DNA from: Hyaloperonospora brassicae
Taxonomy: Eukaryota > Oomycota > Peronosporomycetes > Peronosporales > Peronosporaceae
DNA: 64,000 nucleotides
Direction: 5' to 3'
Assembly: GCA_947650285.1 (NCBI GenBank)
Contig: CANTFL010000971.1
Coordinates: 56,993-120,992, forward strand
The notes beneath the pieces were generated by a model, which searched no databases, was not told the origin of the DNA, and saw only the letters and a program-made list of their open reading frames with translations. The position numbers and the translations under genes were made by a program. Shown piece by piece: positions 13,440 to 24,310 of the stretch. Each line of letters starts with the position of its first letter. Position 1 is the first letter of the stretch.

Positions 13440-14330
13440 GTTCTCAGGTAAAATGCCGATGAAGGAAAAGTAAGAGTAGTATTCTACGCCATACGCGATC
13501 AGGTACACGATCATAACCACGGACGCGATCGCTATCAGGTACGCATTCACAACCACGCACGCGATCGCGATTAGATAGGCGTATACCACACAACGACATC
13601 GCGACCAAGATAGAGATCACGATGAGGTACGCGATCCCGATGAGGTACGCGATCACGATCAGGTAGGTGTGCACTATACCCACGCAATTCGCAACCCGCG
13701 ATCCGAAGACTATATGGAGTGGAACACTTCGTGTAAGGGGACGTCGACAGATTCAGAACCTCTAGTAAGCATCGTGGTAGGTCTTGGGTGATTGGTTAAA
13801 CGTTGCACAGAGTTTAATATCCTTCGAAGTACACGTGTAGACTTCACCTCCGGGTTGGATTACTGGCCAGCCGACATCAGGAAAAGTCGCACATGCTAAT
13901 TATGTAATATTCCTAGATTGTTTGGTCAAGGCCCAAGAATTTTCACGAAACAACCTTAACTGTGATCGGACGCAGCAACGCAGTCGAAGACAAGGTACAA
14001 GATCGCGAAATGACTCAAGTGGTTAGAAGGTCAGGCAAAAAAAGTATTTAGTTTTTGGACCAGGTCTCGACGAGATCAGGGTGACTCATAACGACCACCC
14101 TGCAAGCATACCCGTGATCGTGTGAAGATTTCCTCATGATCACGCCATCCTTATCAAAAACACGGTCAATTTTCCGATGACACAAGTCCACCTAGAAGAG
14201 TGCAGCCCGCCCTTCCGACTGGTACACAAGGTGAAGAAGGAAGCTTAACACATGCAAAACGGAGTACCCCATCCGGTAGTCGGTTGTCTGGGCGTCAGTG
14301 GAGATTTGGGTCATAAGAACCTTTTAATCG
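13440..14330 (-). repeat. Dispersed repeat family, copy D (reverse)
   Basis: The reverse complement of this block matches the repeat copies at 26006 and 30546 along most of its length. Shared landmarks in order are CTCCACTGACGCCC, GGTACTCCG, CACCTTGTGTA, GGGCGGGCTGCACTC, GAGTCACCCTGATCT and CTAACCACTTGAGTCA, followed by a degenerate tail rich in GATC/GCGATC units (13480-13690). It is the only reverse-oriented copy and is unpaired. Short open frames in its tail (13404-13683) are products of the tandem units, not genes. Confidence 0.75.
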
Positions 14331-17300
14331 TCACTTTAGTACAAGGCAATGATGCCGAATGAATGATGTATTGTGCAACGATATTATAGCGTGACTAAAC
14401 TCTACTATGTATCAATGCATGGAATGGTATCAGCCAAATTGATATCAGAGAGTAGGTCTTAGAGGTTATAGTTGACCTTATTGAGTTCTACTGTTATGAT
14501 TATTTTGTTGGCAACATAATCAGATACGTTTTATTAGTAGACCATATATTTACCTTGGTCGAGGAGGGTGACAAAGCTTAAAAATTGTCAAGCGGAATTA
14601 TAAAAGATATTGAAGGATCGTTCGCCACGTCACGATCTGGCTGATCGGTTTCATGCGCATATCAAGGAAAGATTCAGGCATTTAAGTAATGAGATGATAG
14701 TTGAAGCTGTAGTGAATAAAGCACAGCTTAAGAATTATAGAAAGAGGTGTATCCACCATACAGGTAACTTTCAAATGCATGCTTAACTCGGCGAACTCGG
14801 ATTTTATCGACCCGACCAAGGTTCAAAAACAATGGAACGTAAGCAAAAGAAAATCAGCTTGATAAATTGAATTCTAGAAAGGGCACGGATACAAATGTGC
14901 TAGTAAACAAGCTCGGCAACACAATTGTTAGCGGAATAAACATAGCAATTGATCTACATGTCAGGCGTAGTATTCGAAACCTACTAATTTTTATAAAAAT
15001 CGACAACTCGCTGAGATTACCCGTTGCCGATAAAAACATCAAAACTACGTGAACATCCATGCATTCTCTTTAACTTTGACAAGGGAGTTGAATGACGCAT
15101 ACATGTGCTGCGCACGAACGACGGCAAAAAAGACTTCAATATTGACATGATCCGCGAGCCAGCTGGCTTTAGATGCAAATTCAGCAAAGATGAGAAATAG
15201 ATAGGACCTGAGCTGGTGCACAGGAAGGTATTGCGCATAGGAGGTACATGTGATTTCTAGACGCCTTCCTCTTTTTTTGAGAGCGACTCTACAAATGATT
15301 GATACTTGTGTTACAAAACGAATATCTCATAGCACCACCTCTAAGTGCATATCTCCGCTTGATATAAAAATCTGTGTTATCCTTACCTGACAAATATAGT
15401 AAACCCTGTCATCTCATGCTCGTCGTCTAAGGACCTGATATACGGGATAATTGAAACCCGACGATTCAAAATGTCATGTCTATTGGCAAAATTGTACGAC
15501 TAAAAGCAAAATTGCAAAACAGACGTAATATAGTAGTAATTATCACAGTGCAGATTATTTGCAACATCAGGAATATGATAGCATGTAGACCGCGCATCTT
15601 TAACCATAAAGTGAATGTAACATTTCATGCGTTACCTGATATTGTGCAGTGCGTGAATACCGTTAGACGGAAGGATTTGAGGACAGAACATCCGACATGA
15701 GAGACACGATAGTATCTTAGTTTACTGAAGGTAGGAAGATTTAGAATACAAAACGATATGAATCAATACAGTAAGCTAAAAATCTTTGTCGCTGAATAGG
15801 AACTATATTTAATTACACTTATACATCGGTGAAGAGATGACTCCCGTGTTGGATCAAGTTTGATCTGAATCACAAATTCGGAACATGTACCATGCATTGA
15901 CTTGTGGGCTTATAAAAAGGCCATAAAGGTCAAGATACCGCCAATTTCCTCGAGACGATGTCAGACCCGCAAATCAAGGATAACAAGAACAAATTGTTTT
16001 TAAGGATTGCTAAATCATATTATACTGATTCTTGTGATGTTATCCAAAAGAAGCGCAAGCCAAAAAATTGCTTTGTCACTTTGAGAGTGATTAGAGGGAT
16101 TAGAGGCTTACTTCGCACGATAAAATATAGTGTGAAAACACGAGGCGATATTCGTGGCTAACAGAATCATACAATTAGATAGCGTAATTTTACTTACACG
16201 CTTAAGTTGTGATATGAATGGTTTAATCATGTAAAATAATGCTTCTTTATAAGCTAGGAAGTACGATGAACGAATTGGTGGTATATTATGTTCAACTTGA
16301 ACTGGTCAAGTTGCATTGCAGAGATAATATATATTGAACGTTCTACAAACGAGAGTAACAAACACGAAATGTCAATAACATTTTCTTCTTACAATTTTCG
16401 CAAACGTGGATACGACACTACCTACGAAAAACACGCCCTCAGTTAAGCACTTTAAAAGAAGATTGTAATGCAGAGGTGTTACATTCTATGATCGAAAAAT
16501 AGACAGATTTACGTTCACAAAAATACGTCATAGCTAAACTAAACATTATTGTATGTTGCTATGACATTCGTATTAGTTGCTATTGTTATTGTTGTTGTTA
16601 TTTTTTATGTTTCAATTTTGCCGCCTTAGATTTGAGTTGACAATGTTGAGTCTATATCTACATACCAAGTGATATTACATACACTTATACTAGTAATAAT
16701 GGAAAATCTCTCTTATAGCTTTTGTATTTTTATATAAATATATCACAAATAGATGGTTGTTATTATACCGCGTAATAAATAATGTAATAGTATACGTTAT
16801 TGAGCCAAACATCCAAGTGCTTGAGCATTTTGTACTCATCCCTAAAAATGAGATGAAATTTCTTTCTTTTATATTATTAAATTTTATTTTATCATTATAA
16901 TTAGCTTTTGTGTGTGAGCAAACCTAATATTTTGTGCAGGTTTAGATGTCCATTATCGCATATAACAAATGAATAACAAATTACTTATCACGATTAATTT
17001 ACATTTTATTAAAAAAATCATTGGAGAAAGACCTACACGCACAATTACATAGTTTATAAGTATTTTTAGTATAGATAACAAGAAGCTTGACCCGAATACG
17101 CCACTCAGTGCGCAGTTAGCACTGACTGGTGGTTCTACGAGTTGGTAAATAGGGGCCATTTTGTTTGCGGTATAGCCACTGCAATAACGAAATCATTTAT
17201 AATGAAAAGCCTCTCATTTATGTAAGTAATTGACTCGATGTTTTAACTTAATTCTTAAATGTCAATCGCGTGTAACGGATCATAGTGGGCAACTCTTGCT

Positions 17301-18106
17301 CACCTCTTCTTGCGCCTTTGGTCGTTAGTTAATGGCTTCATTGGCCAAATAATAATCTTGGGTCAGACGGTGAGCAATATGTTGTCAAGTGCAGTTGGAT
17401 ACTGTATTCGCACATAATGACATAGACTCGTATTCGCTCGACTACGATGCGAATCGGTATTTATGTCGAATGTCAACATTTTCCATCGGCTCACGTCATT
17501 ACAGGTCTTCCAAGACATTTATAAAGGACGATGTAAAGTGCGTCTGCTTTAACTCTTCCGACGGTTGGGCAGGCTGGAGGTCCTACTGGCTAAGAATCAT
17601 CATAGTCTAATGAAGGATGTGAATCGTTTATGGAGTTGAAACCGTGTCACTGTACTTGCAGACCACCCCAGGGTAATCTGAAATACCGCGCATTATGAAT
17701 ATTAAACTCTTCCGACCCGAAAGCTTATTCGATACGATGCTGTCACGGCGATACGATATGCAATGTTATTGGAATTGTATCTCGTAGAGAGCAATGCCGG
17801 ACTCATTGGGCCTTAGATTGGGTTGAAGCTTTGTGCCAGCAAGACAACTTGTTCACTTTTTTAAATTATTGCAGACGTCAATAATGAGATACGATCGTCG
17901 GCACTTGTCAATTGAGAGCTTTAAATTAATGAGTCACCAGCCCCCTCCTACTTTGACCAGAACAAGATAGAAATGCTCGTTCTGCCCGCTGGTAGAGAAT
18001 TTTGGACGCACATTCGAGCGCAGTGGGGTTGCTAACGAAAGCTCTCTCTACCTTTTAGTAGTCATAGTTCCCTCTAGATTGCGTAACAACCTCTCAACTA
18101 TAATAC
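14331..18106. other. AT-rich intergenic region
   Basis: Mostly AT-rich, with no recognised gene. Short frames on both strands at 14854-15238 overlap each other and look random. A small ATG frame at 15958-16161 is listed separately. The last few hundred bases before 18107 are the 5' flank of the VPS36-like gene. I see no further structure. Confidence 0.5.
15958..16161 (+). CDS. Small basic ORF with TATA-like box upstream, hypothetical
   Basis: A 67-codon ATG frame encodes a Lys/Arg-rich peptide (MSDPQIKDNKNKLFLRIAKS...). A TATAAAA sits at about 15911-15917, ~41 nt before the ATG. A TATA box close to a small basic ORF could equally be the end of an old LTR and the start of its gag. There is no recognised domain and it may be chance. 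Confidence 0.2.
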   Translation: MSDPQIKDNKNKLFLRIAKSYYTDSCDVIQKKRKPKNCFVTLRVIRGIRGLLRTIKYSVKTRGDIRG

Positions 18107-19619
18107 ATGTTATTCAACACGCAATTGACATTTCAGGGTCTGGCGCTCCTCAAAAGCATGAGCGAGGCGTCGTCGTCTCCGCGCTCCGTGAGCAGCAGCG
18201 CGCCCTCGTCGACATCAGGACCCCGAAGCAGTGGGCGTCGTGCCATTCATACATTCACTGAAGTGCCGGTGCTGGATATACTACAAAGTGCGTTCCCCTG
18301 CTGTCCAAAGTGCGTTCATAGGTGCACAGACGACAGACTAACTCGTGTCTCATTGCCTGCATCGACAGCGCTTCCATTGACAGCTGCCGGTCGCCCTGCG
18401 CTCTTTGGAAATGAAGTGGAGATTTACAGTGAGGAGAAAATTGGTCTGTACGATCGCACGTATAAGACGCCTCATATGTACGGCCGCTGCTCCGTCACGA
18501 CACACCGCCTTTTCTACATGGACCAAAACAGTTCCCCACCCGTCGCGTTCTTTGTGCCACTAGAGTGGATCAGTAGGCTGACTAAAGAGGCAGGGTTCCT
18601 GCAACGCTCGGCTAAGTTGCGGGTCGACATCACGACCCGCCCGCCGTCTGCTGCCACTTCGTTCTTGAAATTGTCGTTCAAAGACAAGGGACGTGACGAC
18701 TTTTACAACCCACTGGCAGCTTCGCTGAAGCGTAAGGCCTGGAAGGATACGCAGTCTAGTCATTTGTCTGACAGACGGCTTATAAAGAGACATTTCGACA
18801 CTGCTGACGCTGGTATTGCGGGGATCATGCGGCGTCAACAAGAGGTGCAGAAAGAAACGACGGAACTCGCTGCTTCGGCGTTCTCCGACTTGACCAATCT
18901 GATGACCAAAGCAAAGGATATGGTCGGGTTGATCGAAAGGTATGTGGATATGCAGAGAGCGACGGAGTTGGCAGGAGAAGATACAGCGCTGTCTAGCGAA
19001 GACGACATGAACAAGCTTAGCTCGCTGATGCTGGATATGGGTATCATCAGTCCGGTGACGCGCGAAAATTCTGGCGCTACGTATTACGAGCAATTAGCTC
19101 GGCAGCTTGCTGAGTACCTTGGCGACCACATGCCGCAAAATGGAGGGATCATGACGCTTTCGGATATCTACTGCATGTTCAACCGAGCGCGAGGTGTAGA
19201 GCTTGTATCTCCTGATGATTTATACCACGCAGCATTGCTGCAGAAAAAGTTGGGTCTTGGATATAGCATGCGCAAGTTTCCTAGTGGACTCATTGTGCTA
19301 CAAACAGACACGCACAGCGAGGACAAGGTAGCCGAGCGGCTTGCAAAGATGGCGCAGAAATCCAGTTCTGGTTACATCACATCGACGGACGTGTCGGTGG
19401 AGATGCACACGTCGTTCCCGTTGGCTCGAGAATATCTGAATGTACGTACAGCAGCAAGCGACCTTGTACTTGTCGATTGAACTCACGCGTCGGTATGATG
19501 TGCGTTTGCAGGTAGCCGAAAAGCTGGGAAAGCTCTGCCGGGACGAAACGTTCGAAGGGACCAATTTCTATCCCAATATGTTTGAGCAGTTCGTTTTGGC
19601 AAGCACTGAGGTAGACTAG
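18107..19619 (+). CDS. VPS36: VPS36-like ESCRT-II subunit, two introns
   Basis: The product has an N-terminal GLUE/PH-like region (GRPALFGNEVEIYSEEKIGL..., then TTHRLFYMD) and a C-terminal EAP30/winged-helix region ending with LGKLCRDETFEGTNFYPNMF. This is the Vps36 layout. In the family, Vps36 joins Vps22 and Vps25 in ESCRT-II and sorts ubiquitinated cargo at endosomes. Intron 1 is 18288-18368 (GTGCGT donor, CTAAC branch site at 18338-18342, CAG acceptor, 81 nt). Intron 2 is 19442-19511 (GTACGT donor, GCAG acceptor, 70 nt); skipping it would give an early stop at 19478-19480 and lose the conserved end. Splicing both gives 453 residues. A second in-frame ATG at 18158 (MSEASSSP...) is an equally likely start and gives 436 residues; the Ser-rich segment after it is low complexity. 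The call rests on overall pattern, not an alignment. Confidence 0.85.
18288..18368 (+). other. Intron 1 of VPS36-like gene, frame-preserving
   Basis: GTGCGT donor, CTAAC branch motif 26 nt before the CGACAG acceptor, and a length of 81 nt, which is 27 codons without a stop. Unspliced RNA would therefore still be translated through with 27 extra residues (Cys-rich). The spliced junction reads VPVLDILQTLPLTAAGRP, a smooth entry into the GLUE region. Confidence 0.75.
19442..19511 (+). other. Intron 2 of VPS36-like gene
   Basis: A 70-nt phase-0 intron with GTACGT donor and TTTGCAG acceptor. It contains a TGA in frame at 19478-19480. Removing it restores the conserved C-terminus of the family. 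Confidence 0.85.
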
Positions 19620-20203
19620 AGTATTGCTCGGTGGTGTCAAGTGATTTGTTTTACTTGGGTGAGGCTTATTGCTCTCGGTAAGGTGAAAAGCTAATCCAAG
19701 ATGCCAAGTCAACTACACCGTTTGCCAGTGAAGCGATCGACGTTATGCCATACGCGAGCCGATGAATGATACATCCACCGTCCTACTCTTCCGTCGATCG
19801 CGAATGGATAGCAAGCGATCAATTGGTACAGCGACGACACGCAACAAAGCGACCACCCGATTGCATGTCAACGTCAACGTCGTCGAAGTCAGTGTGTGCC
19901 TTCCTTGCCGAATGTATACTAGCGCCGGACATGACTTGACCCTCGTCTACGCCATACACCTTCCAGCGCATCACGCATACCACACTGCATTACTTCGCGC
20001 AGGTCCGCGCCGTCTAATTGCTGATGCTGCTTGAGCTTATGCGCACTCTCAACACTTTGGATCTGCCAGTAGGACACATATTTGATGCTTGGAACCACTC
20101 ACTCACTACGAATGCCGCGACCTCGAGATCATTGCCACGCTAATTGTGGGTGCCTGGTGGTGAGAGTGCTGCATCGTCGAAAACGAGCGTGGCGACGCGA
20201 TAG
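19620..20203. other. VPS36 3' flank and intergenic region
   Basis: Moderate GC. A plus-strand ATG frame at 19762-20034 has irregular composition and no recognisable motif; I do not call it a gene. The spacer should contain the VPS36 3' UTR. Confidence 0.4.
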
Positions 20204-20575
20204 CGCAGAGCGGTGGGCAGTGCACGAGACGTTGCGTACTGGACGCCCGTTGCCTCGGCTGGCCACCCATGGCAGGAGCGTGCACTGGAGCTACTGCATC
20301 GTGTCAGAGACAATGAAAGAAACATGGTCGAAGAAGTACAGCAGATATCGTGACATCGTCCTCGCAGTCTTATTGTAGAAGGAGACAGAGTCGCGAAGGC
20401 AGTGCAAATCGATCGACATCGTGACGCAATTGAGGCCGGTCGAGAGGCAGATGTAGTGTGGCCAATGTGGCTATTCTTTGCCACGATGCAATTTGTTGGC
20501 TTGTCTTGCATGATGCCGACGCGACATACGATACGGATGCACCAGGCTTCGCGATGGAACCTATCCAAGCGTTGA
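20204..20575 (+). pseudogene. Coding-like frame broken by one stop, unknown
   Basis: A 123-codon plus-strand frame between a TAG at 20201 and a TGA at 20573 is interrupted by only one TGA, at 20351-20353. Both sides look protein-like: a charged helical part (ALELLHRVRDNERNMVEEVQ), then VAKAVQIDRHRDAIEAGREA, then a hydrophobic stretch (WPMWLFFATMQFVGLSCMM) that could be a membrane segment. There is no ATG at a plausible start. It may be a dead gene, the end of a multi-exon gene, or a chance frame. The longer opposite-strand frame at 20140-20610 looks like its Ser/Arg-rich shadow. Confidence 0.3.
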
Positions 20576-20928
20576 CGAGCCGGCCTGTACGAGAGTGACA
20601 AGTCTTGCATGTCGCTGGGATATGACAGCCATTGCTCGACTCGTTTTGACTCAGGAAGTGTGTTGCATCTACTGCTGAGATCACTTACGTGCTAGAGAGG
20701 AGATCGGCTGACAGCTTCCAACATTGGGTAAGAGCGATGGAAGGAAGTGAACGCAAAGTGTTGTCGCCAGGGAGCAGAGTATGACAAAATGTGGTTAAAC
20801 CATAGAGCGATCGACCAAAGCGCATCGCTGCGTTGTACGGGCAGTCAATATACAGGAGCAGTCTAGCGGCCACTTATACCGCGCAGCAGGCGCACCTCAA
20901 CCAGATGCGATGTGATGGCATCATTTCT
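20576..20928. other. Intergenic, 3' of the aminotransferase gene
   Basis: No gene recognised. The spacer lies between the coding-like plus-strand frame and the stop of the minus-strand aminotransferase, and should hold the latter's 3' UTR. Confidence 0.4.
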
Positions 20929-22176
20929 TTATGACTCGTGGAGCTTGGCAAGACGATTGATGGCCTCTTCGATGGCCTCATCGGTCTTGCAGTACGCAAA
21001 ACGCGCCCACTGGCTGCCTCTCGCCTTGTTAGCAGAACTAAAAAAGGCGGTGCTTGGGATGGCTGTGACGCCTTTGGCGATCGTGAGCCACCGACAGAAT
21101 GCCCAGTCGTAAGTCAATTTCGGCTGGAGGAAGCTTCGGGGCACCTTCACGGCCGAAATGTCCGAGTACAGGAAGATGCCACCATTGGCAATGATCGGAA
21201 CGATGCCCACATCCAGCAGCGCGCGACTAAGACGGTCGCGCTTTTGCTTGTACTGGTCAGCTACAAACGCGTAGAAGGTCGGAAATCCCTTGTAAGGGTT
21301 TTCCGCGATCTCCAGTATATTCGCGACGGCTTCTTGCAATGGTGTTGCGACACTGAACTGGATCCAATTATTCGCGAGGTAGATACCCTTGATCAAAGTA
21401 CTCGGCCCGATGGCCCAGCCGACTTTCCAACCAGTGATCGAGAAGGTCTTGCCAGCACTCGAGACCGTCAGTGTGCGCTCCCACATGCCGTCGAGCGTGG
21501 CAATCCGGACGTGCTCAGCACCATCAAACACAATGTGCTCGTACACTTCGTCCGACACGATGATCACCCGCGGATACTGCCGCACGTATTTGGCAATCAG
21601 CTCGAGCTCGTCCTTGGTAAACACCTTTCCAGTTGGATTGTGCGGGTTGTTGAGGAGTATCGCTCGGGTCTTTGACGAAAAGCTTCGTGCCAGCGTCGAT
21701 TCGTCAATACAGAACCCCTTTGCACCCGTTCGCGCATCCGTGCACACACTCAGTGGTACAGGCCGACACCCCCCACCAGCCGTCTGCACCTGAGCAGCGT
21801 AGATATCAAAGGCTGGTTCAAACACAATCACCTCATCTCCAGGCTGCACGAACGCAGTCACCGCGGCGTAGATGGTCTCCGTGGCGCCAACGCCCACTGC
21901 GACTTCATTGGCCCAATTGATTTCGCGCTTCAGTTCCTTTGCGTACTTCGTCGCCAGTGCCTCCACGAGCTTCTTGTGGCCCTGAGGACGCGCGTACTGG
22001 TTGAAGTCAGCGTCCAGCGCGTCCTTGGCAGCCTGTTTGACAAAGTCCTCGCAGCGCCAGTCAGGGAACCCCTGTCCCAAGTTGACGGCCTGGTGCTCCA
22101 GTGCCAACGGAGTGAACTCGTTCCAGACCGTTTGCTGGTCGAAGCCGTCGAGGCGCTTGGCGAGCTGCTCGGCCAT
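20929..22176 (-). CDS. Kynurenine/glutamine transaminase-type aminotransferase
   Basis: A 415-residue class I/II PLP-dependent aminotransferase, the usual length for the family. Visible landmarks are NLGQGFPDW at 32-40, the substrate-loop Y61 region (NQYARPQGH), GVGATETIY at 95-103, NNPHNPTG at 176-183, SDEVYEH at 208-214, and the PLP lysine K243 in SSAGKTFSITGWKVGW; a late Arg in ARFAYCKTDEA would bind the substrate carboxylate. GQGFPDW and the overall pattern point to the kynurenine-oxoglutarate/glutamine transaminase K (cysteine-S-conjugate beta-lyase) subgroup, converting kynurenine to kynurenate or transaminating glutamine and phenylpyruvate-like acids; exact substrate is inferred. There is no obvious targeting peptide, so cytosolic is likely. 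It has one exon, ATG at 22174-22176 and TAA stop. The next feature upstream is a solo LTR about 560 bp away. Confidence 0.93.
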   Translation of the reverse strand: MAEQLAKRLDGFDQQTVWNEFTPLALEHQAVNLGQGFPDWRCEDFVKQAAKDALDADFNQYARPQGHKKLVEALATKYAKELKREINWANEVAVGVGATETIYAAVTAFVQPGDEVIVFEPAFDIYAAQVQTAGGGCRPVPLSVCTDARTGAKGFCIDESTLARSFSSKTRAILLNNPHNPTGKVFTKDELELIAKYVRQYPRVIIVSDEVYEHIVFDGAEHVRIATLDGMWERTLTVSSAGKTFSITGWKVGWAIGPSTLIKGIYLANNWIQFSVATPLQEAVANILEIAENPYKGFPTFYAFVADQYKQKRDRLSRALLDVGIVPIIANGGIFLYSDISAVKVPRSFLQPKLTYDWAFCRWLTIAKGVTAIPSTAFFSSANKARGSQWARFAYCKTDEAIEEAINRLAKLHES

Positions 22177-22726
22177 GAGGCGGGTAGTATCTAAGCGAAG
22201 AAGTAGACGTTTCTCCGATGTAATACTGCCACTGAGGCCCGAAGTGTTGACGATGAAAGCTCAGCAGACTCTCACGTGTAGTGCTAATGCGACTGACAGT
22301 GTTCCGAGTGGACGACAGGAACGTACCACAAGAGCTACTGTGGCTACGGATGAAAGGGCCAGCGGAGGGACTTCCAAGATTGATGCATCGAGGTTAAATT
22401 CGCTACACTCGCTTATCTTGTGGGGTTTTACACGATAATATCTGCCTTTCCGTGTACTTCCTCGATGTTGTTCCCCTTTGTGTGTCATATATTCTACATG
22501 TGATAAGCTTGATGCGCGGGTAAAGCTCGCGAACAATGGACTGTAGGAGTTCATCGACGCGACGTGGCCCCAAAGATGAGGCTAGCGCGTCGATATGGAA
22601 AGACGAAGATACGAATGCCTTCGCAAACGTATAGACGACGGTCATTTGCAAGTCTCTAATCCATCGTTCGAAATGCAGCGTCTGCTAAAAAACGTGCAAG
22701 ATATATAACGCTTTTTACCCTGTAAA
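22177..22726. other. 5' flank of the aminotransferase gene
   Basis: About 550 bases of spacer between the aminotransferase start and a solo LTR. It should contain the aminotransferase promoter. No specific element could be assigned with confidence and no other gene is seen. Confidence 0.5.
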
Positions 22727-22731
22727 AGTAT
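22727..22731. repeat. Target site duplication AGTAT (left)
   Basis: AGTAT immediately before the solo LTR; the same five bases follow it at 23194-23198. Confidence 0.85.
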
Positions 22732-23193
22732 TGTAACGGGGTGAGCCCGTAACATAAAAATTGATACGAATGTATCGATTTCTGAGTATTATCTATTTGG
22801 ATAAAACTCAATCAATATCACCCGAGAACATGTTGTGTTGGCGGAATATTACCCCCGAGGGTAATATTCGTGGGTGCTCCACTTCATGGTTAATGTACAC
22901 GGTACATCAACCAGATCAACTGCCAATCGCTGCTGGACGCGCAAACAAGGTGGTGAGCGAGAGACCCACATATGAGATGGTAGTCTAATATAGTCAGATC
23001 AAGAAAAAGATGACTCACAAAGAAACATCACTATATTCAATAACAGTTCTAGTTTTCCCTCAGACAGAGCTTTCGGGTTCTTATTAGTTCGTCGCGCTTC
23101 CCTACCCAGTGCACGTGACGTCGAGAGCACGCTGACTTGTGTTCAGTCAATAAAATACTTACTAGTCATCTGGGAAGAGTGTGCCCCGCTACA
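22732..23193 (-). mobile_element. Solo LTR of a Ty3/Gypsy element (family 1)
   Basis: The 462-bp block starts TGTAACGGGGTGAGCC and ends GTGCCCCGCTACA on the plus strand, so it has TG...CA ends. A perfect 5-bp AGTAT duplication flanks it. In reverse orientation it matches the LTR at 35467-35937 through shared landmarks: CCCGAAAGCTCTGTC, GCGTCCAGCAGCGATTGG, TTGATGTACACGGTACATCAA-like palindrome, CTCGGGTGAT and GGGCTCACCCCGTTACA. The two copies are clearly diverged. No internal element sequence adjoins it, so it is a solo LTR left by LTR-LTR recombination. Confidence 0.9.
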
Positions 23194-24000
23194 AGTATCC
23201 CTTACCGGGTACAGATGCGTCGACTGATGCACGAGATCGAGATACAGAGAGAAGTAGGTGTAGAAGATCGCTTTCTCAAGCTTATAATGCGTGAATGCCA
23301 CTTCAAGATATCGGTAATAAAGTTGTTAACGATGAGCGACTCGTGTTTCTGCTTTGAAATTTGTCTGATACACACAAATGGGTTGTCAAGGATATCGAGA
23401 AAACCAAGAACATTGATGCATTCAATCCAAGGAGATGCTTCGTCGTGAAAACGAATACATTGTTTCGAAAGATCAAAGATAATTCGCGTTAAAAGAACAA
23501 GTGTATTTGAGAGCAAATATTATTGGTCATTGGTCTGAATAACGAAACTTCTGGACATGTTTTTTGTATTTTGCAACAAAATTGGTCACCAGAAGAAGAG
23601 TGGTGGTTAATCCCGAAAATGAGAAGAAGTACGCTGAGCTGGCATTTACGCTGAATGAAATGGCTCGCAAGGTTGGCTACTCGACATTGGGGCATCGATT
23701 CTCACGCGCCCACGTGATAATAGGAATGTGGATGTTCTTTCGCTCAAAGCTCTGCTCCTATTTTGATCGCGTATCGAGAAAAGGTGACAGCTGTTGTAAT
23801 TTGAAGTATTCGTGTCATTTGTAGAATACTAATCAATTAGCAATATGTATGTCTTGTATCTTACAAAGTTGTAACGCAAGCTTCTTTTCGTTCCTTTTTT
23901 GTCCGCTGGATAATATCATGTCACCTTCCGCAACAAAACACGCGTTTCCAAGCATGACCAAGAAGTGGTGGCATAATTGCCTCAATGTGATATATGTTCT
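23194..24000. other. Intergenic with coding-like fragment
   Basis: Includes the right target duplication (23194-23198). Plus-strand frames at 23137-23448 and 23564-23824 have patches of protein-like composition (for example NEKKYAELAFTLNEMARKVG at ~23600-23670) but no recognised domain and no clean start. Possibly a worn transposon gene. Confidence 0.35.
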
Positions 24001-24310
24001 TGTGGTGGAGTGGAAATTACAAAAGTGCTGACGTGATCCCGACTATCCACCGGCGCACGGAAAGTTGACTGTCGTAGGAGGTACTCCATTTGTGTGTGTA
24101 AAATTATACCGTCTCGAGGTCTTTTATCTTAACGCACAAGTGCTTGCTGCGTCCGGTAGCAACTTATGTTTGTCTTGAGAGTCCCTGTTACTCCTGCCAG
24201 GGGGAAAACTTGGTAAATAGAACTACCGACAATTTTTTTGTAATGTCGAGCGGGCAAACGTGTCCTGACCGGAAGAGAAATCGACGCGCTTCTAAGAACT
24301 AATCAAGCAT
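24001..24310 (+). repeat. Dispersed repeat family, copy A (short)
   Basis: Begins TGTGGTGGAGTGG like copy C at 30546, has the same GATCCCGACTATCCAC block and a GTACTCC motif, and later the TGACCGGAAGAGAAATCGAC block that also occurs as CCCGGAAGAGACGACGCG in copy B and CCCGGAGAAGAAGTCGAC in copy C. Most of the middle found in copies B and C is missing, so it is internally deleted. Confidence 0.65.

Noticed and set aside
13404..13683. Open frames with repeated YLIAIA-type units
   Set aside because: Encoded by the GATC-rich tandem tail of a dispersed repeat, not a membrane protein.
18560..19093. 177-codon minus frame opposite VPS36
   Set aside because: Shadow of the real gene, whose product has recognisable motifs.
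20938..21675. 245-codon plus frame opposite the aminotransferase
   Set aside because: Starts inside the real gene and has shadow-type composition; the minus-strand product has a complete PLP enzyme.
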